64,000 nt of DNA from Porticoccus hydrocarbonoclasticus MCTG13d (GTDB taxonomy: Bacteria; Pseudomonadota; Gammaproteobacteria; Pseudomonadales; Porticoccaceae), in contig NZ_JQMM01000001.1 in NCBI RefSeq assembly GCF_000744735.1, positions 1,984,001-2,048,000 of the forward strand. Reading direction: 5' to 3'. The notes under the pieces are model-generated. The model made no database searches and had not been told where the DNA came from. It saw only the letters and a list, made by a program, of their open reading frames with translations. The position numbers were made by a program, and so were the translations under genes. Positions 17,085-26,947 of this stretch are shown here, one piece after another. Every line of letters starts with the position of its first letter. The stretch's first letter is position 1.

Positions 17085-18986
17085 ATGATCATTATGGAAA
17101 ACATTACCCTGCAGCGGGGCACCAAACGGCTACTGGAAAAAACCAGCGCAACCATCCACCCAGGTCGGAAAATAGCGTTGATTGGCGCCAATGGCGCTGG
17201 TAAATCGAGCCTTTTCAGCCTGCTTCTGGGGGAGTTGACGGTAGAGGAAGGCACTCTACAAATCCCCGGCCAATGGCGCATGGCCCATATGGCACAGGAG
17301 GTTCAGACAACCGACCGGGCTGCGCTGGACTTTGTCATTGATGGTGACCAGGCCCTGCGCAAGCTGGAGGCAGACATCGCCCGGGCCGAAACCGATCAGG
17401 CCAACGACCGGCTGGCCAACCTGCATCAGGCACTGGACGAGATCGATGGTTATACCGCTCCGCTACGGGCGGAACAATTGCTGGAGGGGCTGGGCTTTTC
17501 TGCAGAGGAAAGAGCTTCCCCAGTGAGCCGTTTTTCAGGTGGCTGGCGGATTCGCCTGAATCTGGCCAGAGCATTGATGTGCCCATCCGATTTTCTGATG
17601 CTCGACGAGCCTACCAACCACCTGGATATGGATACGACTCTCTGGTTGGAACGATGGCTGCAGAATTACCCGGGTACCGTTTTGTTGATTTCCCACGATC
17701 GAGATTTTATCGACAACGTCTGCGAAGAAATTTTTCATATCGAACACGCCAGCCTGCTCAGCTATCGCGGCAACTACTCGGCATTTGAGCGCCAGCGCAG
17801 CGAGCGACTCACCCAACAGCAGGCTGTTTATGAAAAGCAGCAACGCCGTATCGGAGAAATCAATCGATTCGTCGCTCGCTTCAGGGCTCAGGCCACCAAG
17901 GCCCGACAGGCCCAGAGTCGCCTTAAGGAGCTGGAGCGAATGGCAACCGTCGCGCCCGCGCATATTGATTCACCGTTCGACTTTGAATTTTTCCCTCCGG
18001 AACGAATCAGCGATCCGCTGCTATCACTCAGTAAAACTGTGTCGGGTTATCCCGACAAACCTATCCTCAGCGAAGTCAACATGACCTTGCATCCGGGTAG
18101 CCGAATCGCACTGCTCGGCGCCAACGGCGCCGGCAAATCGACGCTGATTAAAACCCTAGCCGGTGATTTACGGCCTCTCGGTGGTGAGCGCGTTGCGGGG
18201 GAACACCTCTCCATCGGCTATTTCACCCAACACCAACTCGATGCTCTCGATATATCCGCCAGTCCCCTGCTGCATTTACAGCGACTGACGCCGAGCGCCA
18301 CAGAGCAGAGCATGCGCAATTTTCTGGGTCGCTTTGATTTTCGTGGCGACATGGCACTGGATGTGATCGAGCATTTCTCAGGTGGTGAAAAGGCACGACT
18401 GGCTCTGGCGATCATCGTCTGGCTAAAGCCCAACCTTCTGTTACTCGACGAACCCACCAACCACCTGGATCTCGAAATGCGCCATGCGCTGACCATGGCG
18501 TTACAGGACTTTGCCGGTGCTGTGGTACTGATATCCCATGATCGGCATTTGATCCGGAATACCGTTGATGAACTATTGCTGGTAAACGCTGGGGAAGTGG
18601 CGCCTTTTGCTGGCGATCTCGACAGCTACACCCACTGGCTGCTGTCACGACTGCGCGACAAAGGCGAACAAACATCCTCCGCACCCGGGCCTGCTATACA
18701 CCGAAAACAGCAACGCCGTGAAGGGGCTGAAATCCGGCAACAGCTGCGTCCGCTCAAGAAGGCCCTGAGTGAAGCAGAACTTCGCATGAACAAGCTGGAT
18801 GTGGCGGTCAATGATGTTGAAAATCGTCTTGCCGACCCGGCAATTTATCAACCCGAGCACAAAGAGGCGTTGCAGTCACTGCTGTTTGAACAGAGTCAGC
18901 TCAAACAGCAGCGAGAGGCAGTTGAGATTCAATGGCTGGAACTGGCCGAGCAGCTGGAAACACTTGAAGCCGCTTTGACTCTCTAG
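17085..18986 (+). CDS. yheS: ABC-F family ATPase (YheS-like)
   Basis: Soluble ABC-F protein with two ATPase domains and no membrane segments; family members act on the ribosome as translation factors. First domain: Walker A GANGAGKSS, signature SGGWR, LMLDEPTNHLD. Second domain: GANGAGKST, SGGEKARLA, LLLDEPTNHLD. The linker is rich in charged helices (FVARFRAQATKARQAQSRLKE), and a C-terminal coiled coil ends the protein. The frame opens at 17046, but homologues start at MII-type sequences, so I place the start at 17085 (or 17076). A CATAAT at 17072-17077 lies so close that the message may be leaderless. Confidence 0.93.
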   Translation: MIIMENITLQRGTKRLLEKTSATIHPGRKIALIGANGAGKSSLFSLLLGELTVEEGTLQIPGQWRMAHMAQEVQTTDRAALDFVIDGDQALRKLEADIARAETDQANDRLANLHQALDEIDGYTAPLRAEQLLEGLGFSAEERASPVSRFSGGWRIRLNLARALMCPSDFLMLDEPTNHLDMDTTLWLERWLQNYPGTVLLISHDRDFIDNVCEEIFHIEHASLLSYRGNYSAFERQRSERLTQQQAVYEKQQRRIGEINRFVARFRAQATKARQAQSRLKELERMATVAPAHIDSPFDFEFFPPERISDPLLSLSKTVSGYPDKPILSEVNMTLHPGSRIALLGANGAGKSTLIKTLAGDLRPLGGERVAGEHLSIGYFTQHQLDALDISASPLLHLQRLTPSATEQSMRNFLGRFDFRGDMALDVIEHFSGGEKARLALAIIVWLKPNLLLLDEPTNHLDLEMRHALTMALQDFAGAVVLISHDRHLIRNTVDELLLVNAGEVAPFAGDLDSYTHWLLSRLRDKGEQTSSAPGPAIHRKQQRREGAEIRQQLRPLKKALSEAELRMNKLDVAVNDVENRLADPAIYQPEHKEALQSLLFEQSQLKQQREAVEIQWLELAEQLETLEAALTL

Positions 18987-19354
18987 GAATTCACTTCGTG
19001 GTCTGCAGTCCTGGAGGATCGAACAAACTGACCGGCAATCAGCTGCCCACCCGTATAAACCAGCAATGCTGCAAAAAAGCAGACGAAGATGGGCAGCGCG
19101 CCACGCAAATAACCCTGATCCGAAGCACTCGTTAGCCCCTCATACAAGCTGACAAACCAGGCCGGGGCCAGATAATGGAGGTCGGGGTAGGCCTTGATAG
19201 GCACCAGCAAAGTGGCACTGATCAACAGCAGCAGCACATTGCGAAAATGCCTACCGGGTAACAGCTCGCGGAACCGCCATAAAAACAGCAACACCAGCCC
19301 ACTACCGACATAATAGGCGACCAGTCCCCAAAGATAGTTTTCGTCTGAATACAT
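18983..19354 (-). CDS. Conserved inner-membrane protein of unknown function
   Basis: 123 residues with three clear membrane segments (about 10-28, 38-56, 86-108) and short charged tails. No enzyme motif is seen. AAGGAG eight bases before the ATG gives a firm start. The same-strand neighbours are ycgN, ycgL and rnd, a grouping also found in Pseudomonas-like genomes, so it may belong to a conserved set, but no function can be assigned. Its stop overlaps the end of the convergent ABC-F gene by four bases. Confidence 0.7.
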   Translation of the reverse strand: MYSDENYLWGLVAYYVGSGLVLLFLWRFRELLPGRHFRNVLLLLISATLLVPIKAYPDLHYLAPAWFVSLYEGLTSASDQGYLRGALPIFVCFFAALLVYTGGQLIAGQFVRSSRTADHEVNS

Positions 19355-19511
19355 AAATACGCTCCTTTCCCTTTGATACGTCCGTTATTCAATCCGTGAT
19401 CGGCGAGTATAACCTATTGCCCAGGATGTTTTGACTCACCCTCTGAGAAGCAGAGGCCGCCACTAAAAACCAGTTGGCAGAAGATGTCAAAGAGAACTCA
19501 AAAAAACCGGA

Positions 19512-19958
19512 TCAACTGCTCACCCAGTGGATCACATGGTCCTCCATATCCTGCTCTGCGACTGCAAATTCTTCAACCACCCTGCCCCGGACTGAAATGC
19601 CTGCCCGGTGTACTGATTCAGGATCGCCGGAAACCAGCGGATGCCAGGCTTTCAATCGACGGCCAGCAGCCAGTAGGCGATAGGCGCAGGTATCTGGCAA
19701 CCAGTGAAATTGATCTATTTTTTTGGGTGACAGGGCTAGGCAATCCGGCACTTTTGCCAGCCGATGCCGGTAATCGACGCAACGGCAGCTGGTCTGGTCG
19801 AGCAACTGACAGGCAACATCTGTATAAAAGATATCGCCATTCTCCTCATCTTCCAGCTTGTGGAGACAACATCGGGCGCAACCATCACAGAGCTGCTCCC
19901 ATTCATCCCGACTCATCTCTGCCAGTGACTTTTCTTCCCAAAAAGGTTTTTTGCTCAA
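19512..19958 (-). CDS. ycgN: YcgN family cysteine-cluster protein (UPF0260)
   Basis: 148 residues with the family cysteine pattern: CDGCARCC near 24-31, CQLLDQTSCRC near 50-60, then C73 and C91. The CxxCxxCC cluster suggests zinc or iron-sulfur binding, as in other flagellin-methylase-like cysteine cluster proteins. Function is unknown in the family. It lies 11 bases downstream of ycgL on the same strand, the standard arrangement. Confidence 0.9.
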   Translation of the reverse strand: MSKKPFWEEKSLAEMSRDEWEQLCDGCARCCLHKLEDEENGDIFYTDVACQLLDQTSCRCVDYRHRLAKVPDCLALSPKKIDQFHWLPDTCAYRLLAAGRRLKAWHPLVSGDPESVHRAGISVRGRVVEEFAVAEQDMEDHVIHWVSS

Positions 19959-19969
19959 TCACTTACCCT

Positions 19970-20254
19970 TTAAAGCTTATCGTTTTTATTACGCAATTCC
20001 TGCATATACGCCTCGGGACCTGGTGGCAACTGGAGATAATAACCCTGCTCTCTGATCGCTTCGAGTACCTTGGCTATATCAGCTCTGGCCAGCTTTTTAT
20101 CCAAAGAGAGTGCCAGGGTCATTGCCAGTTTGGGTTTGCCGAATCGCTGCATTAACGGTTCGGGAATTCGATCCAGATCCTCCTGATGATCAACATAGAG
20201 ATACATGGCTTCGTTTTTCGAGCTGCGATAGATTTTGCAGATTTGTTTACTCAT
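19970..20254 (-). CDS. ycgL: YcgL domain protein
   Basis: 94 residues starting at the ATG at 20252-20254 (MSKQICKIYRS), which matches family starts; a longer frame from 20299 lies inside rnd. Contains the YcgL motifs AMYLYVD and GYYLQLPP. Overlaps the end of rnd by eight bases, as expected of the conserved rnd-ycgL pair. A link to RNase D (ribonuclease-associated in some annotation) is suggested by synteny only. Confidence 0.9.
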   Translation of the reverse strand: MSKQICKIYRSSKNEAMYLYVDHQEDLDRIPEPLMQRFGKPKLAMTLALSLDKKLARADIAKVLEAIREQGYYLQLPPGPEAYMQELRNKNDKL

Positions 20255-21419
20255 TGACGGCACTCGGATTGGATGACAAAAGACGACTGACTTCTGCAAG
20301 AAGCGCCTGCCCGATCAGGTCATAGCGCCAGCCTTCCCGCAATGCTACGGAGAGACTGGGCTTGCCCGTATCGACCGCCGAACGCACCAACTCCTCGATA
20401 TCGCGCTTTCTGACCAGCATTTCAACCGACAGGTTCCGGGATTCTGCGCATTCGCTGGCCACCGCCTTAAGCTCCTTCGCCATATCCCTGGCCGCTTTTG
20501 GCAAAGGCGCATCCAGCGGCGGCAATGGCTTGGGGTTTGATACATGATCACTCTGCGCCCGATGAACCAGTGACAGAAGATCGTCGCCATAACGACGTAA
20601 AAAACCCGGAAAAATGCCTTCGATACCGGCCAGTGACTGCTTGCTGGCCGGTTGCGCGATGGCGATATCCAGCAGGGTCCGATCAGCTATCAGGCGGTTG
20701 CGCGGACGATTGCGCTGCCGCGCTTCAACTTCCCGCCACTGGCAAATTGCCTGCAATACCTGCAGCGCTTTCGCTTCCAGCTTCCAGGCACCCTTAACCT
20801 TGCGATAATAGTCTGCGGTGTCATCAGTCTGAAGCGAACGACCGACCAATGTCGTCATTTCCTCTTCCATCCATGCCGTCCGATCGAGTTTTTCCAGGGC
20901 CGCCACCAACAAATGGTAGACAGGCAGCAGGAAATAAACATCGGAAGCCGCATAACCCAGTTGCGCTTCACTGAGAGGCCGCTGCAGCCAGTCTGAGCGG
21001 GTCTCGCCCTTGGGCACGTGATGACCCAGCATGTCATCCACCAAGGCAGCATAGCCCCGGGAAAACCCAAAACCGGACAACGCCGCTGCAACCTGGGTAT
21101 CAAACAGGGGTTGAGGCAGAGTACCCATCACATGCTGCAACACCTCCAGATCCTCAGAACAGGAGTGGAATACCTTGATGATTGCCGGGTTTTTAAAAAC
21201 ACTGCCCAGCTCATCGAGTGAATCCAGTGCCACGGGATCAATTAGCCAGCATTGCTGTCCGTCAAATATCTGGATCAAACCCAATATCGGGTAAAACGTA
21301 TCGGTCCGCATAAACTCGGTGTCAACGGCCAGCACATCGGATTTTTGCAGCGCTTCGACGCAGTGGCTCAAAGCGGCACTATCAGCCACCAGAATTGGTG
21401 ACGGCATTTGTTCAGACAT
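20247..21419 (-). CDS. rnd: Ribonuclease D
   Basis: 390 residues. 3'-to-5' exoribonuclease trimming tRNA precursors. DEDD exonuclease residues are visible: VDTEFMR near residue 32, HSCSEDLEVL near 86, and YAASDVYFLLPVY near 155. Two HRDC-like helical regions follow. Length fits RNase D (375-390). Upstream partner of ycgL and ycgN. Confidence 0.95.
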   Translation of the reverse strand: MSEQMPSPILVADSAALSHCVEALQKSDVLAVDTEFMRTDTFYPILGLIQIFDGQQCWLIDPVALDSLDELGSVFKNPAIIKVFHSCSEDLEVLQHVMGTLPQPLFDTQVAAALSGFGFSRGYAALVDDMLGHHVPKGETRSDWLQRPLSEAQLGYAASDVYFLLPVYHLLVAALEKLDRTAWMEEEMTTLVGRSLQTDDTADYYRKVKGAWKLEAKALQVLQAICQWREVEARQRNRPRNRLIADRTLLDIAIAQPASKQSLAGIEGIFPGFLRRYGDDLLSLVHRAQSDHVSNPKPLPPLDAPLPKAARDMAKELKAVASECAESRNLSVEMLVRKRDIEELVRSAVDTGKPSLSVALREGWRYDLIGQALLAEVSRLLSSNPSAVNE

Positions 21420-21476
21420 CAGTGCTTCCCGTTACAAAGGTCATTAAGAAATCTACGGCATGGATTGGCAGACCCA

Positions 21477-22070
21477 CTATAATTGTTTGCGGCTGGTAAA
21501 GGCATGGGACAGAGTTCCGCCATCCACATATTCAAGCTCGCCACCCATCGGCACGCCGTGGGCGATACGGCTCACTGTCACATTGAGCATTCTGGCTCTT
21601 TCACTGATGTAATGGGCCGTGGTTTCACCCTCGACGGTGAGATTCGTAGCCAGAATCAATTCATTGATCTCTTCTTCAGCCAACCGGGACATCAGATGAT
21701 CTACACCGATGGCATCCGGCCCGATACCATCAATTGGCGAAAGATGGCCAAGCAGGACAAAATAACGGCCCCGATAACTGCCACTGTGCTCAATAGCAAA
21801 CATGTCGGCAGGTGTTTCCACCACGCATAACTGATGAATATCGCGACGTCCATTACTGCATATCTCACACAGGTCGGCTTCCGTCAGGGTCCGGCACATT
21901 CGGCAACGCCGCACGTGTTCTGCGGCCTGATTCAGAGCACTGGAGAGACGCACTGCCCCATCACGATTGCGCTCCAGCAGTTGCAGCGCCATCCGCTGGG
22001 CGGACTTTGGGCCCACACCGGGCAGGCAGCGCAAGGCATCAATCAATTCGTCTATCAAAGGGCTGAACAC
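21477..22070 (-). CDS. recR: Recombination protein RecR
   Basis: 197 residues, canonical length. Helix-hairpin-helix [13 protein letters not shown] near residue 16, a four-cysteine zinc finger ([16 protein letters not shown], residues about 56-71), and a TOPRIM domain ([12 protein letters not shown], then GVDHLMSRL). Loads RecA in gap repair together with RecF/RecO. Third in the dnaX-ybaB-recR operon found throughout gammaproteobacteria. Confidence 0.97.
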   Translation of the reverse strand: MFSPLIDELIDALRCLPGVGPKSAQRMALQLLERNRDGAVRLSSALNQAAEHVRRCRMCRTLTEADLCEICSNGRRDIHQLCVVETPADMFAIEHSGSYRGRYFVLLGHLSPIDGIGPDAIGVDHLMSRLAEEEINELILATNLTVEGETTAHYISERARMLNVTVSRIAHGVPMGGELEYVDGGTLSHAFTSRKQL

Positions 22071-22151
22071 AATCTGTTTCCAATCTCCGGGGAATCATTC
22101 GAACGCACCCTTCAATCAAGGTGCGTCCTGTCTTGCTACCTGAGCAACGGC

Positions 22152-22469
22152 TCAAAAAGGCATCTGGAAACCCGGCGGCATCTGCATGCCACCGGTAAGT
22201 TTTTCCATCTGTTTGCGCTGGTCTTCCTCGACCTTCCTGACGGCATCATTGACAGCTGCGGCCAACAGATCTTCCAGGAACCCCTTTTCTTCACTGAGCA
22301 GGGATGAATCCAGATTGACCTTGCGCACATCGTGGCGACCATTCATCACCACCTGAACCAGACCGGCACCCGCTTCCCCGGTGACCTCTGTTTTGGCTGC
22401 CTCGGCCTGCAGTTGCTGCATCTTTGCTTGCATGTCCTGGGCTTGCTTCATTAATTCATTTATATTCAT
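22152..22469 (-). CDS. ybaB: YbaB/EbfC nucleoid-associated protein
   Basis: 105 residues, small DNA-binding dimer. N-terminal coiled helix ([20 protein letters not shown]) and the family core [19 protein letters not shown]. Lies 17 bases after dnaX and before recR, the usual order. Confidence 0.95.
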   Translation of the reverse strand: MNINELMKQAQDMQAKMQQLQAEAAKTEVTGEAGAGLVQVVMNGRHDVRKVNLDSSLLSEEKGFLEDLLAAAVNDAVRKVEEDQRKQMEKLTGGMQMPPGFQMPF

Positions 22470-22486
22470 AAAGTTACCGAAATTTA

Positions 22487-24229
22487 TTAATCTATTGGTT
22501 TAATTGTGTTTTCCAGCAAAACCCCATTGAACAGCTCGGTGATTCGCCGGACATTGGGATCCAGTCGCAGCTGCTCCACCGCCTGCGACTGGCGTTCACG
22601 GCGCAGTCTTTCAGTGCGAGCCAAAGGTGTTTCAGTAGCGACTGCACCCACTTCAATCTGCACAGTCACCGGCTCGCCAAAGTATTCTGTGAGGACATCG
22701 GCGAGGCGCTGCTGATGCGATTCCTCGTACAGGGAGCTACTGGCGATATCCAGCACAAAGTGCAGCACTGGACCATCGATATCCACCAGGCACAAATTGG
22801 CGGCAATATTTTGCAACAAACCAGCCACCTGAAGCCCCTGGTAAATTTCAATCCAGCGATCCGGCACAACCTCAGCCAAGGGCAACGCATTCACCGCCAT
22901 TGGAGGATTCGCACGTTCAGCAGCCTCAGGCGCCACCTCAATCTCGGGGACCGATTCAACTGATGATCGATCCACAGCTGGCTTGAATGTTTCGACAGAA
23001 CCCGCCCGCACAGTTGCTGACAGCGTGCTGTCGCGATCACTGGATAGGGACTTTTTTGGCGACTCCTCCGCCCCCTCTGCGGTCGGAGCGACAGACACAT
23101 TAGACAAACCCGCTGGTGCCGGAGGGGGATGTACAGCACTGTCTGCCACCGGCTGAAATGCCAGCATTCTCAGCAGAGCCATTTCAAAGCCGATTCGGGG
23201 TTCCGGTGCCAATGGCAGATCCCGTCGCCCCAACAGGGCTATCTGGTAAAATAACTGAACATCTTCGGGGCTGAGCGCTTTTGCCAACTCACGCACCAAT
23301 GGGTCATCACCATGTCGATTATCCAGTGCATCGGGAACGGTTTGAGCGATGGCAACCCGGTGCCAGACTGAAAGCAGATCGGCCAATGCGACACCAAAAT
23401 CCGGAGCATGCTCCGCCATACGCCCTACCACCGCAAGGAGATCCACCGCATCCCCGTTGGCCAGCGCTCTGGCGATATCGGCAATGGCCCCAAGGTCGAT
23501 GGTGCCAAGCATGTCATAGACTTCCGCCTCGGTGATTTTGCCACCACCATGAGCAATGGCCTGATCAGTTAGACTCAGGGCATCGCGCATACTGCCGTCG
23601 GCAGAGCGGGCTAGAGCCCAGAGACCAGCCTCTTCACAAGGGACTTTTTCCTCACCCAATACAAACTGCAGATGCTCCACAATTCGTTCAGGACTCAGAT
23701 GCTTGAGGTTGAATTGCAGGCAGCGCGACAGAATCGTCACCGGCAGTTTTTGCGGATCCGTGGTGGCCAGCAGAAATTTCACGTGAGGTGGTGGTTCTTC
23801 AAGGGTTTTCAGCAGTGCGTTAAAGCTGTGACCGGAGAGCATATGCACTTCATCAATCAGGTAGACTTTAAAGCGCCCCGCCGTCGGTGCGTATTGAACG
23901 TTATCCAGCAGCTCCCGGGTGTCCTCGACCTTGGTACGCGAAGCTGCATCCACTTCTATCAGATCAACGAATCGATTCTCTGCGATCGACACACAGGCAC
24001 TGCATGTACCACAAGGATTTGAGCTGATGCCCGTATCACAATTGAGGCATTTGGCCAGAATCCGGGCGATGGTGGTTTTCCCCACACCCCGGGTACCGGT
24101 AAACAGGTAGGCATGGTGTAGCCGATTGTTATCGAGGGCATTGATCAGGGCCCGCAACACATGCTCCTGCCCAACCATCTCGCTGAAATTGCGAGGGCGC
24201 CACTTGCGGGCCAGAACCTGATAACTCAT
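22487..24229 (-). CDS. dnaX: DNA polymerase III subunits tau/gamma
   Basis: 580 residues. Clamp-loader ATPase: Walker [10 protein letters not shown] at 45-53, zinc-binding cysteines C64, C73, C76 and C79, DEVHM at 126-130, SRC finger near 168-170, and GSMRDALSL sensor at 212-220. Domains IV-V for helicase and alpha-subunit contact follow a variable linker from about 365 to 455. Codons 391-393 read CCA AAA AAG, an A-AAA-AAG slippery heptamer with an upstream Shine-Dalgarno-like stretch. A minus-one shift would add VPIQ and stop, giving a gamma-like protein of about 397 residues. Confidence 0.96.
   Translation of the reverse strand: MSYQVLARKWRPRNFSEMVGQEHVLRALINALDNNRLHHAYLFTGTRGVGKTTIARILAKCLNCDTGISSNPCGTCSACVSIAENRFVDLIEVDAASRTKVEDTRELLDNVQYAPTAGRFKVYLIDEVHMLSGHSFNALLKTLEEPPPHVKFLLATTDPQKLPVTILSRCLQFNLKHLSPERIVEHLQFVLGEEKVPCEEAGLWALARSADGSMRDALSLTDQAIAHGGGKITEAEVYDMLGTIDLGAIADIARALANGDAVDLLAVVGRMAEHAPDFGVALADLLSVWHRVAIAQTVPDALDNRHGDDPLVRELAKALSPEDVQLFYQIALLGRRDLPLAPEPRIGFEMALLRMLAFQPVADSAVHPPPAPAGLSNVSVAPTAEGAEESPKKSLSSDRDSTLSATVRAGSVETFKPAVDRSSVESVPEIEVAPEAAERANPPMAVNALPLAEVVPDRWIEIYQGLQVAGLLQNIAANLCLVDIDGPVLHFVLDIASSSLYEESHQQRLADVLTEYFGEPVTVQIEVGAVATETPLARTERLRRERQSQAVEQLRLDPNVRRITELFNGVLLENTIKPID
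23019..23069 (-). promoter_or_regulatory. Programmed -1 frameshift signal in dnaX
   Basis: On the coding strand: GGAGGAG (23069-23063), five bases, then the in-frame slippery heptamer A AAA AAG (23057-23051), then the minus-one stop TGA (23039-23037) and a GACAGC/GCTGTC hairpin (23032-23019). The heptamer is that of E. coli dnaX; the hairpin lies about 18 bases downstream, farther than in E. coli. Confidence 0.7.
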
Positions 24230-24299
24230 GGGGCAGTATCCGCCTTGCTGAAAGGAATGATTATAGGGTGATCACTCCGGCACCGAAAGCTGTAGCGCA

Positions 24300-25166
24300 T
24301 CAGGCAGGCTCGCGGACAGCATCGCTGTCGGCATCCCAGAGATTGACCGCTCCAATGCGCGGCGACCGATCCAGCTTCAAATCTGCGAAATCAAACAGGG
24401 AGGCATCGGCCAGCTGTGAGGGCTCAACGGACTGAATGGCACTAAAAATCGTTTCCAGACGTCCGGGATGCTCTTTCTCCCAAGTTTGCAGCATGTCCTT
24501 GATGACCTTGCGCTGCAAGCCATCCTGAGAACCACACAGGTTACAGGGAATAATCGGAAACTGCTTGGCTATGGCATAGCGCTCCAGGTCGCTTTCCTTG
24601 CAGTAGGCAAGTGGGCGTATCACCATATTCTGCTTGTCATCGCTGAGCAGTTTTGGCGGCATGGACTTCAGTTTTCCACCGTAGAACATATTCAGAAACA
24701 GGGTTTCAATCATGTCATCGCGGTGGTGGCCAAGGGCAATTCTAGTGGCACCAATCTGTTCGGCAAAGCCGTATAGGGTGCCGCGCCGCAACCGCGAACA
24801 TAGACTGCAGTACGTCTTGCCTTCCGGGATCAACTCGGTGACAACACTGTAGGTGTCCTTTTCAAGAATATGAAAGGGAACCCCCAGTTCGGTCAAATAG
24901 CGGGGCAACACCTCCGGCGGAAAGCCGGGTTGTTTCTGGTCGAGATTGACGGCGACCAGCTCAAAGCTGACCGGTGCGGTTTTCTGCAGGCCGAGCAAAA
25001 TATCCAGCATACCGTAGGAATCTTTCCCGCCGGACAGGCAGACCATCACCTTGTCACCCTCTTCAATCATATTGAAGTCGGCAATGGCCTTGCCCACATT
25101 GCGGCGCAGGCGTTTTTGCAGCTTGTTGAATTCCAGTCGCTGTTTGCGAGTATCGAAATCGATCAT
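24300..25166 (-). CDS. ttcA: tRNA 2-thiocytidine(32) synthetase TtcA
   Basis: 288 residues. ATP- and iron-sulfur-dependent enzyme adding sulfur to C32 of tRNA. PP-loop motif [11 protein letters not shown] near residue 44, and two CxxC pairs, CSLC near 117-120 and CNLC near 208-211, that hold the cluster; [10 protein letters not shown] is also typical. Starts 85 bases after the dUTPase stop and ends 70 bases before dnaX. Confidence 0.95.
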   Translation of the reverse strand: MIDFDTRKQRLEFNKLQKRLRRNVGKAIADFNMIEEGDKVMVCLSGGKDSYGMLDILLGLQKTAPVSFELVAVNLDQKQPGFPPEVLPRYLTELGVPFHILEKDTYSVVTELIPEGKTYCSLCSRLRRGTLYGFAEQIGATRIALGHHRDDMIETLFLNMFYGGKLKSMPPKLLSDDKQNMVIRPLAYCKESDLERYAIAKQFPIIPCNLCGSQDGLQRKVIKDMLQTWEKEHPGRLETIFSAIQSVEPSQLADASLFDFADLKLDRSPRIGAVNLWDADSDAVREPA

Positions 25167-25251
25167 GATTGTCTTGTAAAAGTTTTTTGGGTTGTGGAAC
25201 CACTCAGAGAAGAGGCCATTCTATCGGTTTTAGCACAGACGCCCAAACTGG

Positions 25252-25872
25252 TCAGGCGCTGTCGGCATAGCGGTTCTGCAGGGCCTGATAGAGATCATCC
25301 TTGAATTCAGGGCAACGATGATCAAGTTCCGCAACCGCTTCCACCAAGTGCTCATTATCTTCCTTGCTACCCCACTGCTTGCGGTAGCTACCATCCTGGT
25401 AACCGTGGTCCTGGCGAAAAAAGTTCAGCACATTTTTACCGACATAGCGGGTGTAAAGCTCATCAAAACTCAACCCCACCCCCGCCATCAAGGCACCGAA
25501 CCCGGCCACATCAAACTTTTTAGTTTGCAGGGTGCTCAGGGTAAATGCCTCGAGGTCTTCACGAAAATCACCGGAAGGCTTGGCATCCGCCAGCTGCCGC
25601 TCCACCAACCGGGCTATATCTCCATGGTGGTTCCGGGATTCCAGCAGCAGAATACTGAGGCCGAAATGCCAGATATCCACCAGCTCCAGTTTTACCTGGT
25701 TTGCATCCGGCGTCTGTTTTTTCCACCACTTCCAACCATAGTGATCAAGCAATTCGGCACATTCCACCCATATCGCCCGATACCATGCAAAATGCTGCTC
25801 GGCCCAGTTCTCATTCACCCTGCTATTCATCGCATTCTGCAACTCCAGCATCGCCAGTATCTGTTGCTTCAT
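25252..25872 (-). CDS. dUTP diphosphatase, dimeric type
   Basis: 206 residues of the all-alpha dUTPase/MazG-like fold, hydrolysing dUTP to dUMP and pyrophosphate. Motifs: ENWAEQHFAWYRAIWVECAELLDHYGWKWW-like segment early (E-x-x-E metal ligands) and ELVDIWHFGLS with the second acidic pair. The start is taken as the ATG at 25870-25872 because GGAG precedes it; the frame opens 11 codons earlier without such a site. Replaces or supplements the trimeric Dut enzyme. Confidence 0.9.
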   Translation of the reverse strand: MKQQILAMLELQNAMNSRVNENWAEQHFAWYRAIWVECAELLDHYGWKWWKKQTPDANQVKLELVDIWHFGLSILLLESRNHHGDIARLVERQLADAKPSGDFREDLEAFTLSTLQTKKFDVAGFGALMAGVGLSFDELYTRYVGKNVLNFFRQDHGYQDGSYRKQWGSKEDNEHLVEAVAELDHRCPEFKDDLYQALQNRYADSA

Positions 25873-25905
25873 AAGCACTCCGTCTCTGTTGGGGGAAGCA
25901 GGCAT

Positions 25906-26547
25906 TCAGGCCCGCACGAACCTGTTGTGGTACTTCTCATCACCAATCGTGGTACCCGGCCCGTGCCCGGTGACCACGGCCACATTGTCATCCAGGGTAT
26001 AGAGCCGCTCGCGAATGGATTTGACGATCTGACCGTGATTGCCACCGGGCAAATCGGTGCGGCCGATACCACTGCGAAACAGGGTATCTCCGGCGATCAA
26101 CAAAGCGGCCGGCTCGAACCAGAAACTGGTAGAACCCGGTGTGTGCCCCGGCGTATGCATTGCCACCCCGCCACAACATCCCAGATCATGGTCATCCTCA
26201 AAATAATGATCAGGATCGGGAAGGGTCACCAGCGGCACGCCAAACATGGCACATTGTTCCGCGACACCACGCCACAGAAACATGTCCTGACGGTGCAGAT
26301 AAATGGGTGCACCAGTGGTCTTTTTGATCTCACCGGCGGCGAGGATATGATCCAGATGCGCGTGGGTATGAATAATTGCCACAACCACCAATTGCAGTTC
26401 TGCCAGAATGGCCTGAATATCTGCGGCATTGCCACCGGGATCAATCACCAGAGCCCGACGGGTGGCCGGGTCACCTATGACCGTGCAGTTACACTGCAAC
26501 GGCCCCACTGGAAAGGTTCGAACGATATAGGGTGTCGCTTGGCTCAT
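25906..26547 (-). CDS. MBL-fold metallo-hydrolase (GloB/YcbL-like)
   Basis: 213 residues. Zinc ligands in HTHAHLDH near residue 58-65, HTPGHTPGS near 132, the aspartate in AGDTLFRSGIGRTD near 154, and the late histidine in VTGHGPGTT. The family includes glyoxalase II-like thioesterases such as YcbL. Exact substrate is unknown; hydroxyacylglutathione hydrolysis is plausible. Upstream of the dUTPase gene by 33 bases on the same strand. Confidence 0.9.
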   Translation of the reverse strand: MSQATPYIVRTFPVGPLQCNCTVIGDPATRRALVIDPGGNAADIQAILAELQLVVVAIIHTHAHLDHILAAGEIKKTTGAPIYLHRQDMFLWRGVAEQCAMFGVPLVTLPDPDHYFEDDHDLGCCGGVAMHTPGHTPGSTSFWFEPAALLIAGDTLFRSGIGRTDLPGGNHGQIVKSIRERLYTLDDNVAVVTGHGPGTTIGDEKYHNRFVRA

Positions 26548-26947
26548 AACAGGCTGTATTCATCAATCGCAAACCCCGCATCTTAGCATAGTTGGCACTA
26601 TTCATTGAGAACACGGCAATCCTGAAAAAACAGAGCCCACTCGGACACTGCTCGGTTTTCGTTGATCCAGATAGCCATCCCCCACGTAATAATTATCCAC
26701 GAAAAGTTCTTGCACCAGCCGCAATGAAAATTGCCCTGTTCAGGAACCATCGATAGCTGAAGTAATCATAGTTGCCAATGCGTCGATAACAAACGTGCTT
26801 AATCGTACGACTAGCAGAACGGCCATAAAGACCATGTTGAAACGTTTTACAGTAATAAACAGGTTGAAATGCATGGGCAAAAGCGCAAGCATACCGACCA
26901 CTAAAAAATCAACGCGTCAAGTACTCATCAATACCATGGAGTCACAC
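26548..26947. other. Intergenic stretch of 400 bases, no gene seen
   Basis: Divergent spacer between the metallo-hydrolase and the secreted protein. The plus-strand frame of the next gene stays open back to 26795, but that segment has low-quality composition and the GGAG-preceded ATG at 26948 begins a signal peptide. I see no RNA gene or repeat here. Confidence 0.5.

Noticed and set aside
26795-26947. N-terminal extension of the secreted protein from 26795
   Set aside because: The ATG at 26948 has a ribosome site and starts a signal peptide, which the extension would bury.
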